Assembly (NCBI GenBank): GCA_964564785.1
Contig: CAZMCT010000056.1
Span: 1-23,863, forward strand
Length of the DNA stretch: 23,863 nt
Source: CAZMCT01 sp964564785
GTDB lineage: Bacteria; Planctomycetota; Phycisphaerae; UBA1845; Fen-1342
Reading direction: 5' to 3'
Shown here: positions 1 to 8,053 of the stretch, one piece after another
Layout: each line of letters starts with the position of its first letter
Position numbering within the stretch: the stretch's first letter is position 1
Notes under the pieces: model-generated
The model's database searches: none
The model's input: the letters and a program-made list of their open reading frames with translations, nothing else
What the model was told of the DNA's origin: nothing
Translations under genes and position numbers: made by a program

Positions 1-767
<767 letters not shown>

Positions 768-930
768 TCGTCAGCACCGCCGGCATGTGCAGTGCCGCGT
801 GGTATACTCGTGCTGGGGCGGGCCGCGCCACGTGCCGCCGTGCGTCTATCCGCGCGCGATGGTGGAGCCGCATCCGGCGTGCGTTCGCGGCGCGGCCGGG
901 CGTGCCGGTGGCTCGGAGGGTCGTTGAGTT

Positions 931-1161
931 GTGGAACCGACACAGGTTCTGATGGATGAGCTTTTTCGCAAGGCGGTCGCCCGCGCGCGGCAGATGTCCG
1001 CGGACGAAAAAATGCGCGCCGGCGGCGACATGTTTGACGAGCTTTGTGAGCGGATGCGCGCGGGGATCCGTTTTCAATTCCCGGAGGCCGACAATCAGCG
1101 CGTGGAGCAGATCCTGGAGGAACGTCTGCGCCTGGCGCGGCGGCTAGAGGCATGCGGATGA
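931..1161 (+). CDS. small helical protein paired with a nucleotidyltransferase
   Basis: This is a 76-residue charged, helix-rich protein of unknown function. It begins with GTG at 931, chosen because GGAGGG at 915-920 sits 10 bases upstream. An ATG at 952 in the same frame has no such site nearby. The body reads like two helices: an ARARxMSxDEKMxAG segment, then a stretch with QFPEADNQRVEQILEERLxLARRLE. I recall proteins of this shape directly upstream of nucleotidyltransferase-fold genes in planctomycetes and acidobacteria, but could not check that here. Its TGA overlaps the next gene's ATG (ATGA, 1158-1161), so the two are probably translationally coupled. It lacks the RX4-6H motif of HEPN toxins. 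It may be a partner subunit or an antitoxin-like protein; this is inference. Confidence 0.72.
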   Translation: MEPTQVLMDELFRKAVARARQMSADEKMRAGGDMFDELCERMRAGIRFQFPEADNQRVEQILEERLRLARRLEACG

Positions 1162-1718
1162 CGAGCAACGCCGCGGTCGTCCAGGTGATCGAGGGGCTCG
1201 AGCGGGCCGGCATTCCCTATATGCTGGTCGGGTCGTTTGCCTCGAACGCCTACGGTGTCGCGCGGTCTACGCAGGATGCCGACATCGTCGTTGAACTGAT
1301 TCCGGACGGCGTCTCCGCGCTGCGCCGGGAGCTGGGTGCTGATTTCGAGCTCGATGCACAAATGTCGTTCGACACGGTTACGGCGACGTCGCGCTACGTA
1401 CTCGCGGTGCGCGGGTCGCGCTTCAAGATCGAGCTGTTCTTGCTCAGCAACGACCCGCACGATCGGGCGCGTTTTGCGCGCCGCCGGCCTGTGTCATATC
1501 TCGGGCGTGAGGTGTACCTCCCAAACGCCGAGGACTTGATCGTCACGAAACCCAGTTGGCTGCGACGGGCGCGGCGCGGCAAGGACTACGATGACGTCCG
1601 CAACGTGATTGCCGTGCAGCGCAAACGGCTGGACTGGAACTACATCCGGGACTGGTGTGGAGTGCACGGTACGGAGGGATTGCTGGACGAGATCCGCCGG
1701 TCCATTCCGGACCGATGA
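1158..1718 (+). CDS. nucleotidyltransferase-fold protein (AbiEii/MNT-like)
   Basis: This protein of about 186 residues has the N-terminal signature of the DNA polymerase beta-type nucleotidyltransferase superfamily. A helix-strand unit ends in VGSFAS, followed by GVARSTQDADIVVEL, which gives G25-S26 and the metal-binding pair D40-x-D42. The third carboxylate may be E92 in FKIELF. The later block EDLIVTKPSWLRR followed by KDYDDVRN is typical of proteins often annotated as AbiEii-like toxins. I place the start at ATG 1158 rather than 1152: AGAGG (1146-1150) is then 7 bases away, and the start overlaps the upstream stop as ATGA. Its own stop overlaps a possible hldE start at 1715, again as ATGA. 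The enzyme class is well supported. The substrate, whether NTP transfer to protein, tRNA or antibiotic, is unknown. Confidence 0.83.
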   Translation: MTSNAAVVQVIEGLERAGIPYMLVGSFASNAYGVARSTQDADIVVELIPDGVSALRRELGADFELDAQMSFDTVTATSRYVLAVRGSRFKIELFLLSNDPHDRARFARRRPVSYLGREVYLPNAEDLIVTKPSWLRRARRGKDYDDVRNVIAVQRKRLDWNYIRDWCGVHGTEGLLDEIRRSIPDR

Positions 1719-1747
1719 TCCCCGTCGATTCAGCCCCAGGACGACGC

Positions 1748-3226
1748 ATGCAGACCGCCTTACTCACCCTCGTCGATCGCTTCGCCGGCCGGCGCATTCT
1801 GCTGGTCGGCGATTTCATGCTCGACCGCTACGTCTTCGGCGACGCCGAGCGGATCAGCCCCGAAGCCCCGGTGCCCGTGCTGCGCGTGATCGAGCGGCAG
1901 GACCGCGTCGGTGGGGCCGGGTCGGTCGCCCTGAACGTCGTCGCGCTCGGCGCCCACGTCGTCTGCTGCGGGCTGCTGGGCAAGGATGCGTTCGGTGAAC
2001 GCGTCGCCGGCGCCCTGCATGCGGCCGGTTGTGCGACCGACGGGTTGATCCGCGTCGACGACCGGCCGACCGTCACCAAGACCCGGCTGGTCGGCCTGGC
2101 CGAGCACCGCCACCGCCAGCAGATCCTGCGGGTCGACGACGAGCTCGTCCGCCCCCTCACGCCTACCGATGAGCGGCGTCTGCTCGACTGTGTGCAGGCG
2201 CAACTCGAGCACGCCGACGTCGTCTGTCTCGAGGACTACGCCAAGGGCGTGCTGTCCGCGGAAACATGCCGGCGGATCGTCGCCGCGGCCCGGCAGCGCG
2301 GCCGGCCGGTGCTGGTCGACCCGGCCCGCACGCCGGAGTGGAGCAAGTACGCCGGGGCCACGCTGCTGACGCCCAACCGCAACGAGCTGGAGATTGCCTG
2401 CGGCCGGGGCGTGAGCGATGCGGAGCTTGAGGCGGCCGGGCGGGAGCTGATGGGGCGCCACGGCATCGAAGGACTGCTGGTCACGCTGGGCCGCGACGGG
2501 GCGCTGCTGTTGCAGGCGAGCCGGCCGGCCGAGCGTTTCCCGACCACGCCCCGGGCGGTGTATGACAACACCGGCGCGGGCGACGCGGTGCTGGCGATGT
2601 TCGCGGTGGCCGTCGCGGCCGGGGCGAGCTGGGAGCAGGCGGCGCAGCTTGCGAACGTCGCGGGCGGACTGGAGGTGAGCAAGTTCGGCTGCGTGCCGAT
2701 CTCGCGGCAGGAGATACGTGACGAGCTGGAGCGCGGGGCCGGCCGCGGGCGGGGCAAGATCCGCACGGTGACCGAGTTGCGGGGCGAGCTCGACGCCCGG
2801 CGGCAGCGGGGCGAGACGATCGTGTTTACCAACGGGTGCTTCGACATTTTGCACCCGGGGCATATCGAGCTGTTGGAGAAAGCGAAGGCGCTCGGCAGCG
2901 TGCTGGTGGTCGGCGTCAACAGCGACGCGTCGGTGCGGTCGCTGGGCAAGGGCGCAGGCCGTCCGGTGCGGCGGCAGGCGGACCGGCTGCGACTGCTGGC
3001 GGCGCTGGAGATGGTGGACTACGCGGTGCTGTTCGAGGAGCCGGACCCGGGCCGGTTGATCGAGGCGGTGTGCCCGGACGTGCTGGTGAAGGGCTCGGAC
3101 TGGGCGGGCAAGGGTGTCGTGGGGCGGGAGTTCGTCGAAGCCCGCGGCGGGCGCGTCGTGCTGGTCGAGCTGGTCGAGGGCTACAGCACGACGGCCGAGC
3201 TGGAGCGCATCCGCGGCCTTCGTTGA
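1748..3226 (+). CDS. hldE: bifunctional heptose-7-phosphate kinase / heptose-1-phosphate adenylyltransferase
   Basis: HldE catalyses two cytoplasmic steps to ADP-heptose for lipopolysaccharide core: phosphorylation of D-glycero-D-manno-heptose 7-phosphate and adenylylation of the 1-phosphate. The 492-residue length fits the fused form. The N-terminal PfkB-type kinase has VGDFMLDRY and RISPEAPVPV near residues 20-45, VGGAGSVALN, and the catalytic loop NTGAGD (T275-D279). The C-terminal nucleotidyltransferase has TNGCFDILHPGH (residues 361-372, HxGH motif) and later VLVKGSDW. The start at 1748 has AGGA 6 bases upstream and puts the first kinase motif at the distance usual for the family. An alternative ATG at 1715 overlaps the previous stop as ATGA. 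gmhA follows 337 bp later. gmhB, for the intermediate dephosphorylation, is not in the window. Confidence 0.95.
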   Translation: MQTALLTLVDRFAGRRILLVGDFMLDRYVFGDAERISPEAPVPVLRVIERQDRVGGAGSVALNVVALGAHVVCCGLLGKDAFGERVAGALHAAGCATDGLIRVDDRPTVTKTRLVGLAEHRHRQQILRVDDELVRPLTPTDERRLLDCVQAQLEHADVVCLEDYAKGVLSAETCRRIVAAARQRGRPVLVDPARTPEWSKYAGATLLTPNRNELEIACGRGVSDAELEAAGRELMGRHGIEGLLVTLGRDGALLLQASRPAERFPTTPRAVYDNTGAGDAVLAMFAVAVAAGASWEQAAQLANVAGGLEVSKFGCVPISRQEIRDELERGAGRGRGKIRTVTELRGELDARRQRGETIVFTNGCFDILHPGHIELLEKAKALGSVLVVGVNSDASVRSLGKGAGRPVRRQADRLRLLAALEMVDYAVLFEEPDPGRLIEAVCPDVLVKGSDWAGKGVVGREFVEARGGRVVLVELVEGYSTTAELERIRGLR

Positions 3227-3271
3227 CCGGCGGGCCGCGGTGAAACGCCGAGGGCCGCAGAGAAGACAGCA

Positions 3272-3355
3272 GGGAACAGGGAACAGGGAACCGGGAACCG
3301 GGAACCGGGAACAGGGGACAGGGATCCGAGAACCGGGATCCGGGAACCGGGAACC
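3272..3355. repeat. 12-copy heptamer tandem repeat, GGGAACC/GGGAACA type
   Basis: Twelve 7-base units follow one another without a phase break. In order they are: two GGGAACA, three GGGAACC, GGGAACA, GGGGACA, GGGATCC, GAGAACC, GGGATCC and two GGGAACC. The outer units match the consensus while the middle ones have drifted. The array starts 45 bp after the hldE stop and no other copy was seen in the window. Heptanucleotide arrays of this type occur in intergenic regions of many bacteria; any role here is unknown. Confidence 0.93.
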
Positions 3356-3481
3356 GACACGCGACTTATGCGCCCCGGTCCGGCACTGCTCCGAGCCCGT
3401 GCGCCGGCGAGCGACCACCCCGGAGGGGTGCCGGTCAGCAGCCGTGAGCGCGGCCCACGGATGGGTGTATCCCCGTTCTTC

Positions 3482-3499
3482 CCGCCCCGGCCGGGGCGG
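3482..3499. repeat. perfect 18-bp palindrome upstream of gmhA
   Basis: CCGCCCCGG is followed directly by its reverse complement CCGGGGCGG. It lies 64 bases before the gmhA start. With no loop it suits a dimeric DNA-binding protein better than an RNA terminator, and there is no following T-run. In G+C-rich DNA it could also be chance. Confidence 0.45.
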
Positions 3500-3563
3500 C
3501 GGTATGCTGCTTGCGCGGCGACTGGCCCCAAGCGCATTTGCATGACTCAGCAGAGGTACGTGA

Positions 3564-4160
3564 ATGACTCGCGACTGGGCGAGCGTGGTGCGGGAGCACG
3601 AAGCGGTCGTGGCCGGGCTGCGCGAACAGGGGCCGGCGCTCGGCCGCATCGCCGATGCGCTTAGCGCAGCGCTGCGGTCCGGGCGCCGCGTGTACACGCT
3701 CGGCAACGGCGGCAGCGCGGCGGACGCGCAGCACATCGCAGCCGAGCTGCTGGGGCGCTTCAAGGCCGAGCGGCGGGCGCTGCCGGCCGTGGCCCTCAGC
3801 ACCGACACCTCGGCCCTGACCGCGATCGCGAACGACCTGGGCTTCGAGCAGGTTTTTGCCCGGCAGCTCGAAGGTCTCGTGCAACCCGGCGACGTGGTGT
3901 GGATCCTGAGCACCAGCGGCAACTCGCCGAATGTCCTCGCGGCCGCCCGCGTCGCGGCCGAGCGCGGGGCGGTCGTGGTGGGCTTCACGGGCGAGAGCGG
4001 CGGCCGGCTGGCCCCGCTGTGCACGCACGTGTTCCGCGTGCCGCACGCGTCGAGTGACCGCATCCAGGAAGGGCACGTGCTCGGGTATCACTACGTCTGC
4101 GAGCGGGTGGAGGCGGCGCTGGAGCAGAGTGCGACGGGCGAAGTCAGAAGTCACAAGTGA
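3564..4160 (+). CDS. gmhA: phosphoheptose isomerase (sedoheptulose 7-phosphate isomerase)
   Basis: GmhA converts sedoheptulose 7-phosphate to D-glycero-D-manno-heptose 7-phosphate, the first committed step toward ADP-heptose. The product then feeds HldE encoded just upstream. The 198-residue protein is a single SIS domain. Visible motifs are LGNGGSAADAQHIAAEL near residues 46-62, STDTSALTAIAND, LSTSGNSPN near 113-121, and the C-terminal DRIQEGHVLGYHYVCE with active-site Glu and His. Length matches the family. The ATG at 3564 has AGAGG 7 bases upstream. The last residues after LEQSATG look non-conserved. Together with hldE this supports a Gram-negative-type envelope with a heptose-containing glycan, although related genes can also supply protein or S-layer glycosylation. 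Confidence 0.94.
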   Translation: MTRDWASVVREHEAVVAGLREQGPALGRIADALSAALRSGRRVYTLGNGGSAADAQHIAAELLGRFKAERRALPAVALSTDTSALTAIANDLGFEQVFARQLEGLVQPGDVVWILSTSGNSPNVLAAARVAAERGAVVVGFTGESGGRLAPLCTHVFRVPHASSDRIQEGHVLGYHYVCERVEAALEQSATGEVRSHK

Positions 4161-4190
4161 GAAGGGGCCCAGCGGCTGTGCTGGGGAATC

Positions 4191-4328
4191 ATGGTCCCAC
4201 CCGACCCGATGTTCGTCTGGGCCAATCGTGTCGAGGGGATGTTCTGGATGGTGCTGGGGATCGGGATTGCCGTTCATGCCGCGCGCCGCGCGGGCCGCGA
4301 CTCGCTGGCGCGGTGGGCGAGCGTGGTG
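4191..4328 (+). pseudogene. probable 5' remnant of a small membrane-protein gene
   Basis: From 4191 (or ATG 4209) the frame reads as a short start followed by FVWANRVEGMFWMVLGIGIAV, an amphipathic turn and one hydrophobic helix, then ARRAGRDSLARWASVV. I associate this beginning with small four-helix membrane proteins of about 120-130 residues. After about residue 46 the similarity to a membrane protein stops. The frame remains open only because it runs antisense to dinG. The likely reading is a gene truncated beside the dinG 3' end. It could also be a chance open frame. Confidence 0.38.
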
Positions 4329-4367
4329 CAGCCACGTGTGGATTGCATGATTGGGCGATCTGGCGCC

Positions 4368-6374
4368 TCACCACGGCCGGTCCGACTGCTCCAGCCGGCA
4401 CTTCGGAATGCTCGCCAGGAACCGCCGGCCGTAGGGCTTGCGCACCACCCGCGGATCGAGCACGACCACGATCCCCGTGTCGGTCTTGCTGCGGATCAGC
4501 CGGCCGAAGCCCTGCCGGAACTTGAGCACCGCGTCCGGGAGCTGATAGTCGTTGAACGGGTTCCCCCCGCGCTGGCGGATCAGCTCGCCGCGGGCTTCGA
4601 CGGCCGGACGGTCGGGCACCGCGAACGGCAGCTTGACAATGATCACGTTCGACAGCGCCGCCCCGACCACGTCGACTCCCTGCCAGAAACTGTCGGTGCC
4701 GAAAATCACGCAGCGGTCCGTCTCGCGGAACTTCGCCAGCATCTGCGTCCGCGGCAGCGCCTCACCCTGCACCAGAAACGTGTAGCCGTCGACCGCGAGC
4801 TCGTCGCGCACCCGGCCGGCCACGTCGTTGAGCATCCGATAACTCGTGAACAGCACGAACGCCCGCCCCTCCGTCTGCCGCAGGAAATGCACGACCGCCC
4901 GGGCCGCCGCGGCGGTGAACGCGGCGTTGTCGCTCGGGTCGGGCAGGCCGGTCTCCAGGTGCAGCGTCACCTGCCGCTCGAAATCGAAGGGCGAGCCGAG
5001 CCTGAGCGTGTCCACCGCCCGCGCCGCGGCAGCCGATTCGTCGTCGTTGGCCGGCCCCCGCAGCCCCAGCCGGCCGAGCAGATAGTCGAACCGGTCGTCG
5101 CCCGCGGCGGCGAGCGTCGCACTGGTCAGGATGGCGCTGCGCACCCGAGCGAAAAGCAGGTCGCGGAGCGTGGCCGCGACGTCCAGCGGCGCACTGCACA
5201 GCGTCAACCGCTGCGGCCGGCCGGCTTCGCACTCGAGCCAGTACACGTGTTCGGCCTCGGCCCGCGTGAGGAGCGCTTCGACCAGTTCCGCCGTCGCGCC
5301 CGCCCGCTCGACGAACGAGTTCAGCTCGTAACGGTCCTCCTCGCGCGGCAACTGCTTCTTGAGTGGCTCGAGCTCGCTCACCAGGCGTCGCAAGGCCGGG
5401 CTGAGCCCGTTTTCGACGTCCGGATCGGTGACCAGCCGGCCGTTGGAGCGGCCGTGCTGCTGCTGCCACTGCCACAGGTCGTCAAACAGCCGCGTGCATG
5501 CAGACTGGGCCCGGATCACGGCAGCCTGGGTCTGGGGCGTGCCGAGCGTGGCCAGCAGGCCCTTGCCGGTGCGCTCGTTGAACAGGCCGGCGAGCAGGTG
5601 CTGGATGTTGGCGGCGGAAAGCGTGGCGCCGAAGTGGTCACTGGCGACGTGTTCGAGCGTGTGGGCCTCGTCGAGCACGATCAGGTCGTAGTCGGGCAGG
5701 ACGCTGAGCTGCTGGCGACGGAGGACCAGGTCGGACATGAGCAGGGCGTGGTTGACGATCAGGAGGTCGGCCTGCTCGGCACGGCGGCGGGCCTGCTGGT
5801 AGAAACAGGGTTCGTAGAAGGGGCAACGGCGGCCGAGGCAGTTGTTGTGCTCGCTGCGAACGCGTTCCCAAACCTCGGGCGGCGGGGTCTCGGGCAGGTC
5901 GGAGAGCGAGCCGTCGCGGGTCTGGTAGGCCCAGTTTTCGATGCCGTGCAGCGCGTCGCGCAGGAAGAGGTTGGGAAAAAGGGCCGTTTGCTTCTCGCTC
6001 GCGCCCTTCAGGCGCCGGATGCTCAGGTAGTTGTTGCGGCCCTTGACCAGCTCGGCCCGCAGGTCGAGGCCCAGCGCGTCGCGCAGCAGCGGAATATCCT
6101 TGCCGATGAGCTGCTCCTGAAGCGCGATCGTGTGCGTACTGACCACGACGCGACGCTTCTTCCGCCGGATTTGGTCGATCGCGGGCAGCAAGTAGCCGAA
6201 CGTCTTGCCGATCCCCGTGCCGCCCTCGACCGCCAGGTGCCGCTCCTGCTCAAACGCCCGCGCGACGGCGGCCGCCATCTCCACCTGCTGCGGCCGGACC
6301 TCGAAGCCCGGCAGCCGGCGGGCGATCGGGCCGTCGGGTTGAAGCCAGTCGTTCAGCGACACCGCGTGAATCAC
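4368..6374 (-). CDS. dinG: DinG/XPD-type superfamily 2 DNA helicase
   Basis: This is an ATP-dependent DNA helicase of the DinG/XPD group, 668 residues from GTG 6374. That start overlaps the upstream stop as GTGA. Walker A GGTGIGKT is at residues 51-58, motif Ia-like VVVSTHTIALQEQL near 77-90 and the DEAH box at 235-238. C-terminal helicase motifs include VLFTSYRMLND, IFGTDSFWQGVDV and GFGRLIRS. Three cysteines at 179, 184 and 190 (CLGRRC and CFY) have the spacing of the iron-sulfur ligands of E. coli DinG. The position of the first ligand is Ser118 in KGRNNYLSIRR, so the cluster may be absent or differently bound. It is the last gene of the thiS-thiG-membrane protein-dinG run. A longer open frame upstream of 6374 is an overlap, not coding. 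The gene could equally be called a DinG-family exonuclease/helicase. Confidence 0.92.
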   Translation of the reverse strand: MIHAVSLNDWLQPDGPIARRLPGFEVRPQQVEMAAAVARAFEQERHLAVEGGTGIGKTFGYLLPAIDQIRRKKRRVVVSTHTIALQEQLIGKDIPLLRDALGLDLRAELVKGRNNYLSIRRLKGASEKQTALFPNLFLRDALHGIENWAYQTRDGSLSDLPETPPPEVWERVRSEHNNCLGRRCPFYEPCFYQQARRRAEQADLLIVNHALLMSDLVLRRQQLSVLPDYDLIVLDEAHTLEHVASDHFGATLSAANIQHLLAGLFNERTGKGLLATLGTPQTQAAVIRAQSACTRLFDDLWQWQQQHGRSNGRLVTDPDVENGLSPALRRLVSELEPLKKQLPREEDRYELNSFVERAGATAELVEALLTRAEAEHVYWLECEAGRPQRLTLCSAPLDVAATLRDLLFARVRSAILTSATLAAAGDDRFDYLLGRLGLRGPANDDESAAAARAVDTLRLGSPFDFERQVTLHLETGLPDPSDNAAFTAAAARAVVHFLRQTEGRAFVLFTSYRMLNDVAGRVRDELAVDGYTFLVQGEALPRTQMLAKFRETDRCVIFGTDSFWQGVDVVGAALSNVIIVKLPFAVPDRPAVEARGELIRQRGGNPFNDYQLPDAVLKFRQGFGRLIRSKTDTGIVVVLDPRVVRKPYGRRFLASIPKCRLEQSDRPW

Positions 6375-6922
6375 TTCCCCGACAGCGCTCGGACGAAATC
6401 GGCCGTGAACAACACCGTCACGCTGAGCGTGACCAGCAGTACGATCGTGCCGAACGCCGTCACGAACGTCTGGCCGCTGATCCAGCCGCCGCGCAGCGTG
6501 GCCAGGATGTGCGGCCGGGCGAGGACCAGCATGCTGATGATCATCGCCCCGCTCGTGAGGGGGACCGAGATCGAGTGCAGGTAGCTGTAGATCCAGGCGG
6601 CGCGGCTGACCTCGCGGGCCCGGCCGCTGAGGCTGTGGATGAAATGACCTTTCACGTAATACGCGACCGTGCGTGTTCCGTCGTCGCCGATCACCACGGT
6701 CCGGTCGCCGTTGTGGGCGTCGCCGCCGAGCGCGGCGTAGCCGAGGGTGTAGATCAGGTAGTTGGCGAGGCCGAGCGCGATCACCGCGATGCAAATCTGG
6801 TTGCGGCGGCGGCGCGGCAGGCGGTCCACGGGACACGGCGGCCCGAGCGCGCGCGCCGACAGGGCCGGCGTAAGCAGGTCGTCGGAGCCGAGCTCGAGTG
6901 GGTTATCGGGCGAGAGGCGCAA
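6371..6922 (-). CDS. unknown membrane protein with three predicted helices
   Basis: I do not recognise this 183-residue protein. A cytoplasmic-looking N-terminus with a PRRRRN positive patch leads into a first hydrophobic helix (ICIAVIALGLANYLIYTLG). A polar loop of about 60 residues follows, containing a GDDGTRTVAYYVKGHF stretch, and then two further helices near the C-terminus. The start is TTG 6922: GGAGGG lies 5 bases upstream, inside the thiG coding end. GTG 6829 is an alternative without a good ribosome site. The gene overlaps thiG by 20 bases and its TGA overlaps the dinG GTG, so all three are probably translated in a coupled way. The positive patch before helix 1 suggests the N-terminus is inside. 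No catalytic motif is visible. Confidence 0.75.
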   Translation of the reverse strand: MRLSPDNPLELGSDDLLTPALSARALGPPCPVDRLPRRRRNQICIAVIALGLANYLIYTLGYAALGGDAHNGDRTVVIGDDGTRTVAYYVKGHFIHSLSGRAREVSRAAWIYSYLHSISVPLTSGAMIISMLVLARPHILATLRGGWISGQTFVTAFGTIVLLVTLSVTVLFTADFVRALSGK

Positions 6923-7739
6923 TGCGGCCCTCCATCGGCGAGGACGCCGTCGCGTACAGCTTGCGCGGGATCCGCCCGGCGTGGTACGCCAGGTACCCGG
7001 CCTCGAGCGCGTGCCGCATCGCGGCCGCCATCTGCACCGGGTCACGGGCACTCGCGATCCCCGTGTTGAGTAGCACACCGTCGGCCCCGAGCTCCATCGC
7101 GATCGTCACGTCGGACGCGGTCCCGACGCCGGCGTCGACGATCACCGGATAATCAGGCTCACCGTCCTTGAGCTGTTCGAGGATGATGCGGATGTTGTTC
7201 GGGTTGAGCACACCCTGGCCGCTGCCGATGGGCGAGCCCAGCGGCATCACGCTAGCGCAGCCGGCCGCCTTCAGCCGCTGGCAGAGGATCGGGTCGTCGT
7301 TGGCGTACGCGAGCACGATGAAGCCGTCCTTCAGCAGCGTTTCGGCCGCCCGCAACGTTTCCACCGGGTCGGGCAGCAGCGTCCGCTTGTCGCCGAGCAC
7401 CTCCAGCTTGACCCACTTTGCCCCGGGGTTGCCCAGCCCCTCGAGCAGCTCGCGGCCGAGCCGGGCCGAACGAATCGCGTCTTCGGCCGAGAAGCACCCG
7501 GCCGTGTTAGGCAGGATCGTATAGCGCTTGAGATCGAGGAAGTCGAGCAGGCTGCGGCCGGCCTGGTCGTACAGTCGTTCGCGGCGGACGGCGACGGTGA
7601 CGACCTCGCAGCCGGAGGCCGCCAGGGCGTCGCGCATGAGCGGGTAGTCCGGCTCGCCGTTCTTGAGGTACTTGCCGGTTCCGACGAACAGCCGCGAGCG
7701 GATCGCAAAGCCGCCGATTCTCAGCGGGGGGATGTCCAT
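6903..7739 (-). CDS. thiG: thiazole synthase
   Basis: ThiG builds the thiazole phosphate moiety of thiamin from 1-deoxy-D-xylulose 5-phosphate, dehydroglycine and the sulfur carried on ThiS thiocarboxylate. The 278-residue TIM-barrel protein shows SRLFVGTGKY near the N-terminus, ILPNTAGCFSAEDAIR, WVKLEV with the Schiff-base lysine K111, LLPDPVETL, GSPIGSGQG and VDAGVGTASD phosphate-binding loops, and GVLLNTGIA. The ATG at 7739 (upstream GGAG, spacing 7) is preferred to the longer open frame, since ThiG proteins begin close to the first barrel strand. thiS lies 67 bases upstream on the same strand. thiH or thiO for dehydroglycine and thiF for ThiS activation are not in the window. Confidence 0.95.
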   Translation of the reverse strand: MDIPPLRIGGFAIRSRLFVGTGKYLKNGEPDYPLMRDALAASGCEVVTVAVRRERLYDQAGRSLLDFLDLKRYTILPNTAGCFSAEDAIRSARLGRELLEGLGNPGAKWVKLEVLGDKRTLLPDPVETLRAAETLLKDGFIVLAYANDDPILCQRLKAAGCASVMPLGSPIGSGQGVLNPNNIRIILEQLKDGEPDYPVIVDAGVGTASDVTIAMELGADGVLLNTGIASARDPVQMAAAMRHALEAGYLAYHAGRIPRKLYATASSPMEGRIAPLAR

Positions 7740-7806
7740 CGGTGTCTCCACTTGCGGCCGCACCTCGCGTTCGGCCACCGCCCTGCGCACGCACGCCGCC
7801 GCGCGT

Positions 7807-8007
7807 TCAGCCGCCGCCGACGAGCGTCACGATCTCGACGCGGTCGCCGGGCGCGAGCCGGGTCTCGCCGAACTGCGCGCGGCGGACGAGAGCTTCGTTG
7901 CGTTCGACCGCGACGCGCTCCGGGGTCAGACCGAGCAGCGCGAGCAACTCGGCAACCGACGTCTGGTCCGGAATGCTACGCGGGTCGCCGTTGAGCGTGA
8001 TGTCCAT
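7807..8007 (-). CDS. thiS: sulfur carrier protein ThiS
   Basis: ThiS is a ubiquitin-like carrier whose C-terminal Gly-Gly is adenylylated and thiocarboxylated and then donates sulfur to ThiG. The protein is 66 residues, the usual size. It begins MDITLNGDPRSI, continues SVAELLALLGL and VAVERNEALV, and ends EIVTLVGGG, giving the required Gly-Gly terminus. The frame is open for 45 more codons upstream, but ATG 8007 matches the beta-grasp start and has a GGAAG-type site upstream. It is first in the run with thiG, and a TATAAT box lies 18 bases before the start. Confidence 0.93.
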   Translation of the reverse strand: MDITLNGDPRSIPDQTSVAELLALLGLTPERVAVERNEALVRRAQFGETRLAPGDRVEIVTLVGGG

Positions 8008-8025
8008 GTTCCGCTTCCAGCGAAG

Positions 8026-8031
8026 ATTATA
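8026..8031 (-). promoter_or_regulatory. candidate -10 box for thiS-thiG
   Basis: On the minus strand this reads TATAAT, a perfect sigma70 -10 hexamer, 18 bases before the thiS ATG. That implies a leader of roughly 11 bases. No good -35 hexamer is seen at 16-18 bases upstream. No TPP riboswitch motifs are visible between this box and the start. Confidence 0.5.
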
Positions 8032-8053
8032 ACCCGCTTCGGCAACGGAGCGA

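Larger units (their letters stand above)
3227..3563. other. 337-bp gap between hldE and gmhA
   Basis: No convincing gene is seen. The gap holds the heptamer repeat at 3272-3355, a CACCCC/GGGGTG hairpin at 3416-3430 and a perfect 18-bp palindrome at 3482-3499, each listed separately. TATGCT at 3503-3508 could be a weak -10 box for gmhA, but no -35 was found. AGAGG at 3552-3556 is the gmhA ribosome binding site. Confidence 0.6.

Noticed and set aside
803..808. TATACT as a -10 box for the nucleotidyltransferase pair
   Set aside because: A fair hexamer, but no -35 at a suitable distance and more than 120 bases to the start; not enough to call.
3272..3355. Possible CRISPR array
   Set aside because: Units are 7 bases with no spacers and no cas genes are present.
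1760..4063. A 767-codon open frame on the - strand across hldE and gmhA
   Set aside because: It is antisense to both heptose genes and even reads through the heptamer repeat; no family resemblance.
4191..6584. A 797-codon open frame on the + strand
   Set aside because: After the first 46 codons it is antisense to the well-supported dinG and its sequence is low-complexity Arg/Glu/Gln with no motifs.
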